This document shows positions 1-7,827 of a stretch of 64,000 bases of DNA, piece by piece (position 1 is the first letter of the stretch; every line of letters starts with the position of its first letter). A program made the translations under genes and the position numbers. Source of the DNA: Lichenicoccus sp964242335 (GTDB taxonomy: Bacteria; Pseudomonadota; Alphaproteobacteria; Acetobacterales; Acetobacteraceae); the NCBI GenBank assembly GCA_964242335.1, contig CAXTAY010000012.1, forward strand, positions 1-64,000, given 5' to 3'. Under the pieces are notes generated by a model, which worked only from the letters and a program-made list of their open reading frames with translations, was not told where the DNA came from and did not search any database.

Positions 1-176
1 CGGCGCTGGCGGCGTCAGGCTTGCTGACCGAGGTTCAGGAGCGGCTAGGCGAGGCAGCTAGCCTTCAGGCCGTCGCTCGGGAGATGAACAGCATCGGCGC
101 TAGGACACCACGGGGCGGGAGCTGGACCGCGACGGCCGTTAAGCGTGCCCTTGAGCGGGTCGTGAACGCTGGCTGA
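1..176 (+). CDS. Serine recombinase/resolvase, C-terminal fragment (cut by left edge)
   Basis: Reading from base 3 gives 57 residues and a TGA stop at 174-176. The visible part contains AREMNSIGARTPRGGSWTA followed by TAVKRALERV. This matches the C-terminal recombinase segment of large serine recombinases, where a helix-turn-helix is followed by a 'TPRGGxW' strand and a helix usually written VxRVLxR. The catalytic serine domain lies outside the window, so activity cannot be judged. Its place at the far end of the segment closed by a tyrosine integrase at 11.4 kb suggests either two stacked mobile elements or one element with two recombinases. Confidence 0.6.
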   Translation, partial: ALAASGLLTEVQERLGEAASLQAVAREMNSIGARTPRGGSWTATAVKRALERVVNAG

Positions 177-521
177 GCGGGCCTGTGACGGCACGCCGCG
201 CACTGGCGAAGGCTCCAGGTCATGCCTCTAGCCGCTTCCGTTCAGGCTTGCCCACTGGACCCTGACGCCATGCCCGCAAGCATCAAAAGCCCTACCGAGA
301 AGCTGATCTAGTAACGAGCCTTGCTACTGGTCCAGTGGCAAAGTAGCGTATCAACCGTGCCCTACCTAGACTGACACAACGAACGCGCTTTTATTGATAC
401 AACACGAAAGAGTGCTTGCGGCCTCGGTCGCTTGATGGCATAGCTACTCTACCGATACGAAACCGCAACGGCATGAGGCTGTCGCATGGGCGGATCGGAC
501 AGGCACCCAGGAACGCGCTTC
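177..521. other. Non-coding stretch between recombinase tail and first small gene
   Basis: I see no convincing gene here. Short ATG frames exist but have neither a good ribosome binding site nor usual composition. The part around 360-460 is clearly richer in A+T than its surroundings and could hold the promoter for the gene at 522. No tRNA or clear attachment-site repeat was found. Confidence 0.4.
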
Positions 522-935
522 ATGAACAACACCATCACGGCCTCACCTGCGCCGATCAACCTGAACGAGTATCTGTCTGACATTGATGTGGCTGCGACGC
601 GTAGGAGCATTGCACAATATCTTCCGGCGGGCTGGTTTGCATCCGAGCCGGAACTGGTCACAGGTGACAGCTCGAACGGCATCGGCCTGGCCCGCTTCGC
701 CAGATTGCACCAGATCAACGGCCCCAAGCTCAGCGAGCAACTTTGCATCTGGCGCGAAAAGCGCGGCTTCGTCGTGACGGACGCAAAGGTTGAGAATCCA
801 GCCGATGGGAGGCTAGGCGAATGGCCGGCTGTCGCGACCGTGGAGGCCGCTGTCCGGTCAATTGAGGCCCACATCACCGACCTCCTGAGGACCTGGGGCC
901 TGAGGCACGTCGAGACGCCGCTCAGGGTCGTCTAG
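522..935 (+). CDS. Hypothetical protein of the mobile element
   Basis: The protein has 137 residues and is not recognised. ATG 522 is preferred to the in-frame ATG 486 because CAGGA lies about 9 bases before it and the residues from 486 look like read-through. The chain is soluble and acidic-to-neutral, with no signal peptide or membrane segment. The central part (ICIWREKRGF-like region, then a helical stretch near the C-terminus) gives no family match I can name. The gene is followed by a long repeat-rich non-coding region, so it may be transcribed alone. Confidence 0.55.
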   Translation: MNNTITASPAPINLNEYLSDIDVAATRRSIAQYLPAGWFASEPELVTGDSSNGIGLARFARLHQINGPKLSEQLCIWREKRGFVVTDAKVENPADGRLGEWPAVATVEAAVRSIEAHITDLLRTWGLRHVETPLRVV

Positions 936-1512
936 GGCCCGCTACAGACTCTCCAGGAGCCCGTCAGCTACCCCTGTAGCAGCGCCGGTCAGACGCCGCT
1001 CAGGGGCCTTCTACGGGCCTCCTGACGCGTCCCGTCAGAGCCGGAAGCCGCGCCCGCTCACCTGGCGGCCCAGGTCAATATGATACAGTGTAACATTGGT
1101 ATCCCAGTTTCGGCGGCCGGCCTTCGTTAAGAGCAAAATCGGGCGTGCGAGCCCGTAGAAGGCCCGTAGAAGCCCCTCAGCAACCCCTCAGCTACACCCG
1201 TAGCCGGAACGAGTGGAGGCCGTCATCGGCCTTACACAGGCCTCTCAACGCCGCGCTATGGCGCCCTGCATCAGACCAAGAACGTGGCAATCGGCTGCGC
1301 CTTGAACGCCCTGTCCACACGGCCGGCAAGCGTCCCGGCTGAAACCGCTGCGCGCCACAGGGTCAGCGTCACGGGCCGCTCAAGCGCCTCTGATAGGGCA
1401 CTTCAGGGCTATTGAGCACCTTTACGTCCCCTAATGAGGGAGAAGGCCTATGCACGGTTTGCCGCCTGTCTTTCGTCAGACACCTAACCTCTTACGCCAG
1501 GAGAACCACGCC
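936..1512. other. Repeat-rich non-coding region of the element
   Basis: These 577 bases contain no gene I accept. They hold the palindrome GCTACCCCTGTAGC (967-980), its variant GCTACACCCGTAGC (1191-1204), GGGGCCTTCTACGGGCCT (1003-1020) and, in the opposite orientation, two tandem copies of GCCCGTAGAAG (1151-1172). An A+T-richer patch at 1075-1110 contains the inverted pair GATAC (1082-1086) and GTATC (1099-1103), 12 bases apart, which could be an operator. A replication origin or regulatory role is possible but not shown. Confidence 0.45.
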
Positions 1513-1701
1513 ATGATCACCGACCGCATCATATGCCGCATCACGCCTGCGGAGCAGGATCATCTAACAACCATTGCGGAGGCGATCCGCCGCACCGCGA
1601 CCTGTCACGCGGACCGCTTTCCGACCCGCTCGCGTGCTCTCCGAGAGGCGATCCGTATCGCCGCCGAACAGGTGGCCGGCACGGCTCCCGCCGTCCCCTG
1701 A
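1513..1701 (+). CDS. Small putative DNA-binding protein (RHH-like)
   Basis: The product has 62 residues. ATG 1513 is chosen because AGGAGAA at 1498-1504 is a strong ribosome binding site, while the upstream ATG 1450 has none. The start (ITDRIICRITPAEQDHL) is a short strand followed by a helix, and the second half is a basic helix ending in REAIRIAAEQV. This strand-helix-helix order resembles ribbon-helix-helix regulators of plasmids and phages. The match is by pattern only, so the DNA-binding role is inference. Confidence 0.5.
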   Translation: MITDRIICRITPAEQDHLTTIAEAIRRTATCHADRFPTRSRALREAIRIAAEQVAGTAPAVP

Positions 1702-1822
1702 CATCGCCCGCCGGTTAGCCCCGGCAAACTCCCTGAGCCTGCCTCACCGCACGCCATTTCGGGCGCTGCGGCGCAACCACGTGACCAGGTCACACTCAAG
1801 TCGAAACAAGAAGGAACAAGTT

Positions 1823-2401
1823 ATGGCAACAGAGAAAGGCGACCCACGCCTTACGACTTACCGCGACGAGACCCGGCGTGGCGTAAAGAACCTTACAAGA
1901 AGGGCGGCAGCGAGCCCAGAGAGCAGGCTAGCTCCGAAGACCCACTGGGAGGAAAGGTGGCTCGGGGTCATCAGAAACTACCCCAAGACGGCGGAGGCGT
2001 TCGATAAGCGGCGTGAGCGTGGGCGAGCAATTTTCGCACGCCTTCGAGCTGAGGGCAGGGCTCCGACGCGGGCTGGAGTGCCGGACGGCTGGAAAGGACG
2101 GAAGGGCGAGATAGCAGAGATCAAGGCGCAGGCTGCCGAGAAGGCAGACGAAGCCGTAGCCAGGTTGATTGCCAACGGGACGCTCCCTATTGACGAGGAA
2201 GCCGGCACCTCGGCGCTTCGGGTCGCCTTCGAACTGATGCTCGATGAGACCATCAGAACAGAGACCAGGCTAAAGGCGGCACAGATCATCACGGACTTCA
2301 CCAAGCCGAAGCCGCGGCACCAAGCCGAGGTCGCTGTGACGCCCGCCGAGGAGTGGCTGTCGTTGCTGCACTCTGGGAACATGCCTGACGCCAGCAACTA
2401 A
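1823..2401 (+). CDS. Phage-type protein, terminase small subunit-like
   Basis: The product has 192 residues. ATG 1823 follows AAGGAACAAG, whereas the longer frame from 1574 overlaps the previous gene and is not credible. The N-terminal half is basic and helical, with GVPDGWKGRKGEI around residues 93-105. The C-terminal half has a helical block ending RLKAAQIITDFTKPKPR, a pattern seen in small phage packaging proteins, where a helix repeat precedes a 'KPKP' linker. No large terminase subunit is in the window. The gene sits directly upstream of the large virion-like gene, which supports a phage origin. A different phage function cannot be excluded. Confidence 0.5.
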   Translation: MATEKGDPRLTTYRDETRRGVKNLTRRAAASPESRLAPKTHWEERWLGVIRNYPKTAEAFDKRRERGRAIFARLRAEGRAPTRAGVPDGWKGRKGEIAEIKAQAAEKADEAVARLIANGTLPIDEEAGTSALRVAFELMLDETIRTETRLKAAQIITDFTKPKPRHQAEVAVTPAEEWLSLLHSGNMPDASN

Positions 2402-2641
2402 TTTGTCCCGTTACGGCCCCGTTCAAGACACCCTCACAGCGCCCCGCAGGACTCTCCTAGAAGCCCTCCACGCCCCCTCCAGCTACCCCTGTAGCTGCCC
2501 CGTCCCCAGGGCCTTCTACGAGCCTCCAGCAGCCTTCTAGCGGCATCTACCAATGCTGAGCGGCTGCGTAATGAAACCGGTGCCGGCGCCTCTGATCCGC
2601 ACTGCGCATCGCTCCCTCAGCCCCCCATCAGGAACCCATCC

Positions 2642-4939
2642 ATGCCACCTTCAACGGCCCCCTCAGGGGCCTCTGCCGACCCTAGTCAGCTACCGCCTGG
2701 CTTCGTTCTAGACGCCCCGATCAACTCGGCCGGAAGCAATCTCTCCCCGGCGGCTCTGCAAGCCCTCCATTCCCAGGGATCACCCACCACCTCTCGCAAT
2801 ATCTTTGATCAGTTTGACATGCCAGCGTCCTCGCGGCCTCTGTCGGCTCTACCGGCCGGGTTCACGCTTGATGCCGCACCATCAGATCCAGGCTACGCCC
2901 AACGGCTCGGCGGGATCGTTGGCAGAGGTCTGATCGACGGCGCAACGGGCCTTATCGGCACCGCGCAGGCCGCTGGACGGTTCGTGGAGGCCCATACCCC
3001 GGCGCTGCCCGGCATCAGCGCGCTTGACCGTCAGCTTGACGGCGTCCCGGTTCAGCAGGCGGCGGCGAATGCTGAGAACAGGTCGGGCTGGTATGCACCT
3101 CAGCAGGCGTCTGGGAAGATCCTTGAAGGGGCCGTTGGCGGTGCCACTGGCGCAGCCCTAACGGGTGGCGTGGGCGCGCTGCCCCTGGTGTCCTCCGGGA
3201 TCATCGGCGCCGCGCAGCCCACCGCCAAGGCCCTCGGGGCGAGCGATCAGACGGCTGACGGCATCGCGTCCGGCCTGGCGCTGCTCCCAATTGCCGGAGC
3301 CGCCGCCGCTGACACGCGGAACATCGCTGGCAACGCGATCAAGAACGCCATGTCGCGCTCGCTGACGAAGGGCATGACGCCAGAGCAGGCGGGGCAGGTC
3401 ATCCTCTACAATGACGCGCTGAAGCAGACCCAGGCGGCGGCGGTCGGGGGTTCAATGAACCCGATACAGGCCGCCAACAGCCTCAAGGGGGACCTGGCAA
3501 ACAGCGTCGCGGACTACACCAGGGCCGCCCGCAGCGCCGGCTACCTGAACCCGAACGAGGCGGCCGATGTCCGGACTTCGCTTTCCCAGGCGACATCAAA
3601 TAAGAACGCTCTGTCGGACGTCCCCGCCGGAGCCTTCGCTGGTGTCCGCAGCCTGGCCCTCCCTGACGGCCACGGAGAGGCCCTCCAGGGCGCCCTTCAG
3701 CAACTCGATCTCGGGTCCGGTCAAGGATTCTACAAGAACAGCCAGGGGCCACTCGCTCAGATCGCCCAGCAGTCGGCCCGGCCTCTGGCTTTCGGCTCCG
3801 CGCTACTAGCCGGCGCTCACGGCGATCTCCTTCACGCCGCCGAGCTTGCCGGGGCAGGCATCCTTGGACACGGAACGCCACTCGCGGCAGTCGCGGGGAA
3901 GTTCGGCCAAGCCGCCGACGCGCTATTAGGGACGTCATTGACGCCCGCAGAGGCCCGCTACCGTGGCGCTCAGCAGATCGTTGCGAAGAGCGGCTACCAG
4001 GTCCCTACGCAGCAGCCTCTCGACGCGCTGTCGCAGGCGACGGCTCAAGCCCAGCGAGAAGCCGCAGACCCCTTCGCCATGGCCCAGCGTCAATTCGTGG
4101 AGAGCGGCGGGATGCAGGGAAGCCCAGTCGAAGGCCCAGCTCCCGGCGGTCCTCAGCCCGCTCCACGGCCGGCGCCAATGGTCCAGCCAGTCCCCCAAGC
4201 GCCCCCGCAGACGGCCCCGCAGAGTCCCGCTGGAGTCCCTACAGGGCCCTCTACGGCCTCTCCAGCTACCCCTGTAGCCCAGCCCGCTCAGGGGCCCTCC
4301 AGCGGCCTCCAGGGCGGCCTTCCGAGCGGGGCTCTCGCCCTCACTCAGATGGTTCACCGGGACTACTATCCGCAGCAAGCCCTCCCGGCATTTGGCGAGA
4401 TGGCAGACGCCATCAATGGCCTCGCCTCTCAAGGGGCCATCCACCCGCTCCACGCCGCCGCAGCCCTCAGTGGCCAGAACGTGCCTCGGCAAGTAGCCGG
4501 GATGATCGCTGACAGGGTCGCCACGGGGCGCGGGCTGCCCTCGATCCTGACCCCGAGTGCCCCCTTCCAGGGCGCTCAGGAAGCGTTCGAGACGGCCATG
4601 CAGGGCACCGCGCAGCAGGCGACGGCTGACGTTCAGCAGGCGATGGGCGGGACCGGGGGCGGGGCTGCAACGGCTCCGAACGGGGTCCCTAACGGCGCCA
4701 CGAACGGCCGTCCGCCGATCCTGAACATGGCCCGCTGGCAAGGAGCATCGAACACCTACCAGCGCCACGCGGCAACGATGGGCATCCTTGCACCGACACC
4801 CGGTGAGAAGCAGGCCATCAGCCAGATTGCCGCCGAGCCATCTTCAGTGGGCAAGGCAGCGATCCGAGACGGCTACCTGGCCGCACACCCTGGGGCAGAT
4901 GCCCGGCGGTTCACGCCGCAGTTAATGAAGGGCGTTTAG
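2642..4939 (+). CDS. Large phage virion/DNA-ejection-like protein
   Basis: The product has 765 residues and is rich in Ala, Gly, Pro and Gln. The motif LPPGFVLDAP (residues 17-26) recurs as LPAGFTLDAAP (about 69-79); this motif is common near the start of long internal virion proteins of podovirus-like phages. Glycine-alanine segments near 163-191, 205-222 and 380-405 look membrane-interacting. Residues of about 485-560 form a Pro/Gln-rich linker, and a helical C-terminus follows. No portal, capsid or tail gene is nearby. The linker DNA contains the element-wide palindrome at 4265-4278, translated as part of the protein. An ejection or virion role is inference from composition and motif. Confidence 0.5.
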   Translation: MPPSTAPSGASADPSQLPPGFVLDAPINSAGSNLSPAALQALHSQGSPTTSRNIFDQFDMPASSRPLSALPAGFTLDAAPSDPGYAQRLGGIVGRGLIDGATGLIGTAQAAGRFVEAHTPALPGISALDRQLDGVPVQQAAANAENRSGWYAPQQASGKILEGAVGGATGAALTGGVGALPLVSSGIIGAAQPTAKALGASDQTADGIASGLALLPIAGAAAADTRNIAGNAIKNAMSRSLTKGMTPEQAGQVILYNDALKQTQAAAVGGSMNPIQAANSLKGDLANSVADYTRAARSAGYLNPNEAADVRTSLSQATSNKNALSDVPAGAFAGVRSLALPDGHGEALQGALQQLDLGSGQGFYKNSQGPLAQIAQQSARPLAFGSALLAGAHGDLLHAAELAGAGILGHGTPLAAVAGKFGQAADALLGTSLTPAEARYRGAQQIVAKSGYQVPTQQPLDALSQATAQAQREAADPFAMAQRQFVESGGMQGSPVEGPAPGGPQPAPRPAPMVQPVPQAPPQTAPQSPAGVPTGPSTASPATPVAQPAQGPSSGLQGGLPSGALALTQMVHRDYYPQQALPAFGEMADAINGLASQGAIHPLHAAAALSGQNVPRQVAGMIADRVATGRGLPSILTPSAPFQGAQEAFETAMQGTAQQATADVQQAMGGTGGGAATAPNGVPNGATNGRPPILNMARWQGASNTYQRHAATMGILAPTPGEKQAISQIAAEPSSVGKAAIRDGYLAAHPGADARRFTPQLMKGV

Positions 4940-5006
4940 CCGGGCTTGCTGAGCCAAGGCCAGTGAAGCGCCGACCCCTCCTCCAGCCATTCCGAAAGTG
5001 AACCAG

Positions 5007-5090
5007 ATGAACCTCAAACAACGCCTGAAGGGTGCCCTTTGGGCTGCCGTTTGGGCCGCGATCTCCGCATCTCATGCCCTCGCTCACTGA
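5007..5090 (+). CDS. Possible 27-residue hydrophobic peptide
   Basis: A short frame starts at ATG 5007 and ends with TGA at 5088-5090. It encodes a basic start (MNLKQRLKG) followed by a hydrophobic stretch with three tryptophans or near neighbours (ALWAAVWAAISASHALAH). This could be a single membrane helix. The ribosome binding site is weak, and no homologue is known to me. It lies in the gap between the virion-like gene and the HNH-like gene. Confidence 0.25.
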   Translation: MNLKQRLKGALWAAVWAAISASHALAH

Positions 5091-5143
5091 GCCGAGCAAG
5101 TTTCCAATGCACCCTGAACAACTAACTCGCTAGGAAAACCCAC

Positions 5144-5644
5144 ATGACATCAAAACCCACTACCGCCCTGGGGGCGGAACGGCCTGGCCCAAAGTGCCGC
5201 AATCCTGCCGGGCCACCACGCTATGCCATTGAGGACGGCGCCGCTGTCGTGATCGTCCCCCTCGCTGGACGCCCCGGTGAAGGCAGAGAGGCCCGACTTG
5301 ATGCGCACGACTGGGACTGGATTAGTCAGTTCTGCGGCGAAGACTGGAAGCTGATGCGATCTCAGAAGGACCCCAAGGGACGTGTTGTCTCGGGGCGCCG
5401 GCAGACAATCGAGGGCGCCAAGGCGATTGGCCTTCCGCTTCCGGCCCGTGGAGTGCCGCCGGTGTTCCTCGCGAGGATCGTAGCGGGTGCTCAGGACGGC
5501 GACTGCGTCTACGTCAAGAACGGCGACACCTTGGATTTGCGAGCTTGCAATCTGGAGGCCCTAGACGGACAGACCGTCGCCGCCTTCATCGCGAACCTTC
5601 TGAACAAGAGCACCAACACAGAGGAACGGACCAAAGCTGGCTAA
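5144..5644 (+). CDS. Degenerate HNH-like protein
   Basis: The product has 166 residues. The C-terminal part (about 105-140) reads FLARIVAGAQDGDCVYVKNGDTLDLRACNLEAL in pattern: an R-I-V helix start, then a strand, NGDTLDLR (126-133) and a closing NL pair (136-137). This is the layout of phage HNH/AP2-type endonucleases, in which 'HRLI..G....V.H.NGD.LDNR..NL' is typical. The histidines expected before the helix and before NGD are absent here (replaced by Ala/Tyr-Val), so nuclease activity is doubtful and a DNA-binding role is more likely. The N-terminal 100 residues are unrecognised. It is followed by a short gene coupled to the HTH regulator. Confidence 0.5.
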   Translation: MTSKPTTALGAERPGPKCRNPAGPPRYAIEDGAAVVIVPLAGRPGEGREARLDAHDWDWISQFCGEDWKLMRSQKDPKGRVVSGRRQTIEGAKAIGLPLPARGVPPVFLARIVAGAQDGDCVYVKNGDTLDLRACNLEALDGQTVAAFIANLLNKSTNTEERTKAG

Positions 5645-5736
5645 TCAGCAGACAGCAACATTGCGGCGGGAGGGGGCGGTTCCCCTCCTCCCTTCAGCGC
5701 ATCGTTAACCGTAATGAGATCAGGATGGAGAGGCAG

Positions 5737-5835
5737 ATGAGCACAAGCAGTAAGGCCAGTGACAGCGTCTCTAAGACTTTCAATCTCACCGAAGCTCTGC
5801 GGGCCCACTTCGAGAACCGAACAGGAAAGCCATGA
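5737..5835 (+). CDS. Small 32-residue leader-like protein
   Basis: ATG 5737 has GGAGAGG just before it, and the frame ends in TGA at 5833-5835, overlapping the ATG of the next gene by four bases. The peptide is Ser/Lys-rich, then helical (FNLTEALRAHFENR). The overlap and good ribosome binding site suggest translational coupling with the regulator gene downstream. The function is unknown. Confidence 0.4.
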   Translation: MSTSSKASDSVSKTFNLTEALRAHFENRTGKP

Positions 5836-6569
5836 CCGGAAACATAGAGCCGAACACCCACCGTCTACCCTACGCTCATCTCCGGCTTTCGGTCATCGAT
5901 GTCCTGGACCATCCGGACCCGGCCGAGCGGACCTCTACCCGAACGATGGAACGGCTCTGGCGGGAGGACCCGGAGGACGTTGCGGCGGTCCATGACGAGC
6001 TGTTCCTGATCCGCGCGGAGCCCGGCCAGGAGGGTCGGGGTCGGCATGGGTTGCAGGCGGAGCGGATGAGGGAGCTACATCGGCCGATGTCAACGCGGAC
6101 GCAGCGCGGTCTGACCGTCGCGGAAATCTCAGCACGCATCGGGATGAGGCAGGAGACCGTTGCGCGGCTCCTGGAACATCACGGCTACCTTGAGCTGAGC
6201 CCCTTCGGCCGAGACCAGAGCAGGCGGCTCGTGACGACCGAATGCTACGCCGCCGGACACGGGCATAACGTGGACCCAAGGCAGATCCGGAGCGGACGCC
6301 TAGATGGGATGGCACGGGCGGTGCCGTTCCCGGTCTTCTATGAGGACAAGGTTGCCTCGATCGTTTGGACGTTCGGCTGGGACTTGCTCAAGGCGCGGCT
6401 CGCGGTGGAGACGACGAAGCGGAAGCGGCTGGCGTTCCTGCTGACTGAACATGGCTACCTGCCAGACGTCGAGATTGCCGACCTGTCAGGCTACTCGGTG
6501 CGGGGAGTGGAGGAAGCCCGGAGGCGCAGAGAGGCGAGCCGACCCCGCCTAGCGACCGCTGCGGCCTAG
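5832..6569 (+). CDS. Double helix-turn-helix regulator or initiator
   Basis: The product has 245 residues and no signal peptide. One helix-turn-helix lies at about 94-122 (LTVAEISARIGMRQETVARL), and a second, similar unit is near the C-terminus (about 210-232, with EIADLSGYSVRGVEEAR). Both are followed or preceded by the phrase EHGYL or HHGYL, so the two units may be an internal duplication. The C-terminus is very basic. Two 26-bp direct repeats start at its stop codon and could be its binding sites. A role as phage repressor, activator or replication initiator fits equally well. Confidence 0.5.
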   Translation: MTGNIEPNTHRLPYAHLRLSVIDVLDHPDPAERTSTRTMERLWREDPEDVAAVHDELFLIRAEPGQEGRGRHGLQAERMRELHRPMSTRTQRGLTVAEISARIGMRQETVARLLEHHGYLELSPFGRDQSRRLVTTECYAAGHGHNVDPRQIRSGRLDGMARAVPFPVFYEDKVASIVWTFGWDLLKARLAVETTKRKRLAFLLTEHGYLPDVEIADLSGYSVRGVEEARRRREASRPRLATAAA

Positions 6570-6673
6570 AAAGTGTGGGTGGAAGTTATAGTAGCCAAGG
6601 CGGGCCCCGCCCAGGCTGTGGAAGCCCTTGAAGGCCATTTCGAGGTCGAAAGTGTGGGTGGAAGTTATAGTAG
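6569..6673. repeat. Two 26-bp direct repeats, 79 bp apart
   Basis: Identical 26-base units occupy 6569-6594 and 6648-6673. Each begins GAAAGTGTGGGTGG and ends AGTTATAGTAG. The first overlaps the last base of the regulator's stop codon. The 53 bases between them are GC-rich and contain no gene. Two copies only are present, so this is not a CRISPR array. They could be binding sites for the adjacent double-HTH protein, iterons, or the scar of a small duplication. Confidence 0.8.
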
Positions 6674-6731
6674 GCAGAGGAGACCCGAATGAGCGGCCTC
6701 CGGCCTTCTGACCAGCGGGGCTAGTGTAGGC

Positions 6732-6760
6732 TTGACCAAGTTTTGAAATTGCATAGTAGA
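6732..6760 (+). promoter_or_regulatory. Candidate promoter for the gene at 6791
   Basis: TTGACC at 6732-6737 is a good -35 match. The best -10 candidates 16-17 bases later (TAGTAG/AGTAGA, 6754-6760) are weak. The leader that follows contains GGGCCCTCGACGGGCC, which can fold back on itself, and ends with the ribosome binding site AAGGA before ATG 6791. Confidence 0.3.
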
Positions 6761-6790
6761 GGGCCCTCGACGGGCCGTATAAGGAACCAC

Positions 6791-7129
6791 ATGAACATTC
6801 TCGAACAGGCTCACGACACCCTCCTGCTTGGAGGCATAGAGATCATCGAGACCCGCGAGATCCCGCACGGCTGGCAGCTACGGGGCGCTAACGGTGAAGT
6901 TGTGAACGTCTACTCGACTGGCAAGGCCGTAGCGCAGGGACGCAACGCCGCCGCAGTCAAGGCGCTGCTTGACGCCCGACCGTTGCCGAAGCGCCCTGGG
7001 GTTGTCGAGCCGAAGGCAGTTGCTCCGGTTGAGAAGCCGGCAGCGGAGATGGTGGAAGAGCCCTGCGTCCCCCGGTTCCCGCCAGACTGGAGCTGGGAAC
7101 CTTGGGACGGGGTAACGGCCCCCTTTTAG
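6791..7129 (+). CDS. Stand-alone RNase HIII N-terminal-like (TBP-like fold) protein
   Basis: The product has 112 residues; ATG 6791 follows AAGGA, and the earlier ATG 6743 has no such site. Residues 38-51 read VNVYSTGKAVAQGR, and a helix follows (NAAAVKALL). This is the strand-turn-strand signature 'V.(L)Y.(T/S)GK...QGK' of the N-terminal domain of RNase HIII and of small proteins with the same fold, which is thought to bind nucleic acid. The RNase H domain itself is absent. A Pro/Glu-rich linker leads to a tail with three tryptophans (PDWSWEPWDG). The domain call is by motif and is moderately sure; its partner is unknown. Confidence 0.5.
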   Translation: MNILEQAHDTLLLGGIEIIETREIPHGWQLRGANGEVVNVYSTGKAVAQGRNAAAVKALLDARPLPKRPGVVEPKAVAPVEKPAAEMVEEPCVPRFPPDWSWEPWDGVTAPF

Positions 7130-7151
7130 CGGGCCCTCCGATCTAAGCGGA

Positions 7152-7646
7152 TTAGTGCGGCGCAATGTTGATGCGGAAGGTGCCAATGCGGCGACGGCGG
7201 GAAGCTAGGGGGTCCGCGCGGATGACCTCCCACTTTCTATCGGCAGCCATGCTCAGGAAACCTATGGGAGTATTATCACCGTCAAATACGGCTATGGCAG
7301 GGAAAGGAGATCCATCCTGGCGGGAGATGATATAAACATCGCCAGACTTACCGCCGGTAGCTAAACCCAAGCCATCCACGTCGGCTACTAGACTAACCTG
7401 CTCTGGAAGCGGCAAACCGACCACAAGATGAAGCGTGATTTCCGGCCAAAGGCATCCTGGAGACGGTCCATCTATCTCTATTAAACCTTGCTCAGTCCGG
7501 CCATTCTCACCCACGTAGGCGCACCTGACGCAAATGGCTGGTTGTTCGTCGAGTGGCCTCGCGATTAGCAGTAATGCTCCCAGTGCAGTCCCTTGAACAG
7601 GAACGCAGTTCAATTCGCCTACTGATAACGTCACGGCACTTTTCAC
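7152..7646 (-). CDS. Hypothetical protein, low-GC
   Basis: The product has 164 residues and starts with GTG at 7646. Its composition is noticeably less GC-rich than the chromosomal genes, with many Leu, Val and Ile and alternating strands, so a beta-rich fold is likely. No signal peptide, membrane helix or known motif is seen. The C-terminus is basic (ASRRRRIGTFRIN). It is read away from the exonuclease-VII-like gene, and the 181 bases between the two starts probably hold both promoters. Confidence 0.5.
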   Translation of the reverse strand: MKSAVTLSVGELNCVPVQGTALGALLLIARPLDEQPAICVRCAYVGENGRTEQGLIEIDGPSPGCLWPEITLHLVVGLPLPEQVSLVADVDGLGLATGGKSGDVYIISRQDGSPFPAIAVFDGDNTPIGFLSMAADRKWEVIRADPLASRRRRIGTFRINIAPH

Positions 7647-7827
7647 GGCTCACCCCAAAGCTCCCAGGTAACCGACCAGCGACAGCCGCCAAGCATGTTC
7701 CTTCGACAAGAAGAAGGGTGCATCGCGGGGGCGTTCAAGAGCTGTGATGCCACCGGCCTTCTGCCCCGTTGCCTGAAAGCGGCTTGAGGAGGTAGCTATC
7801 ATTGGCTTAGCATCAGCCTAGACTACG

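Noticed and set aside
1145..1342. 65-residue frame in the repeat-rich gap
   Set aside because: No ribosome binding site, and it runs through the palindromic repeats.
6569..6673. CRISPR array
   Set aside because: Only two repeat units and one 53-base spacer, with no cas gene; a regulatory or iteron repeat is more likely.
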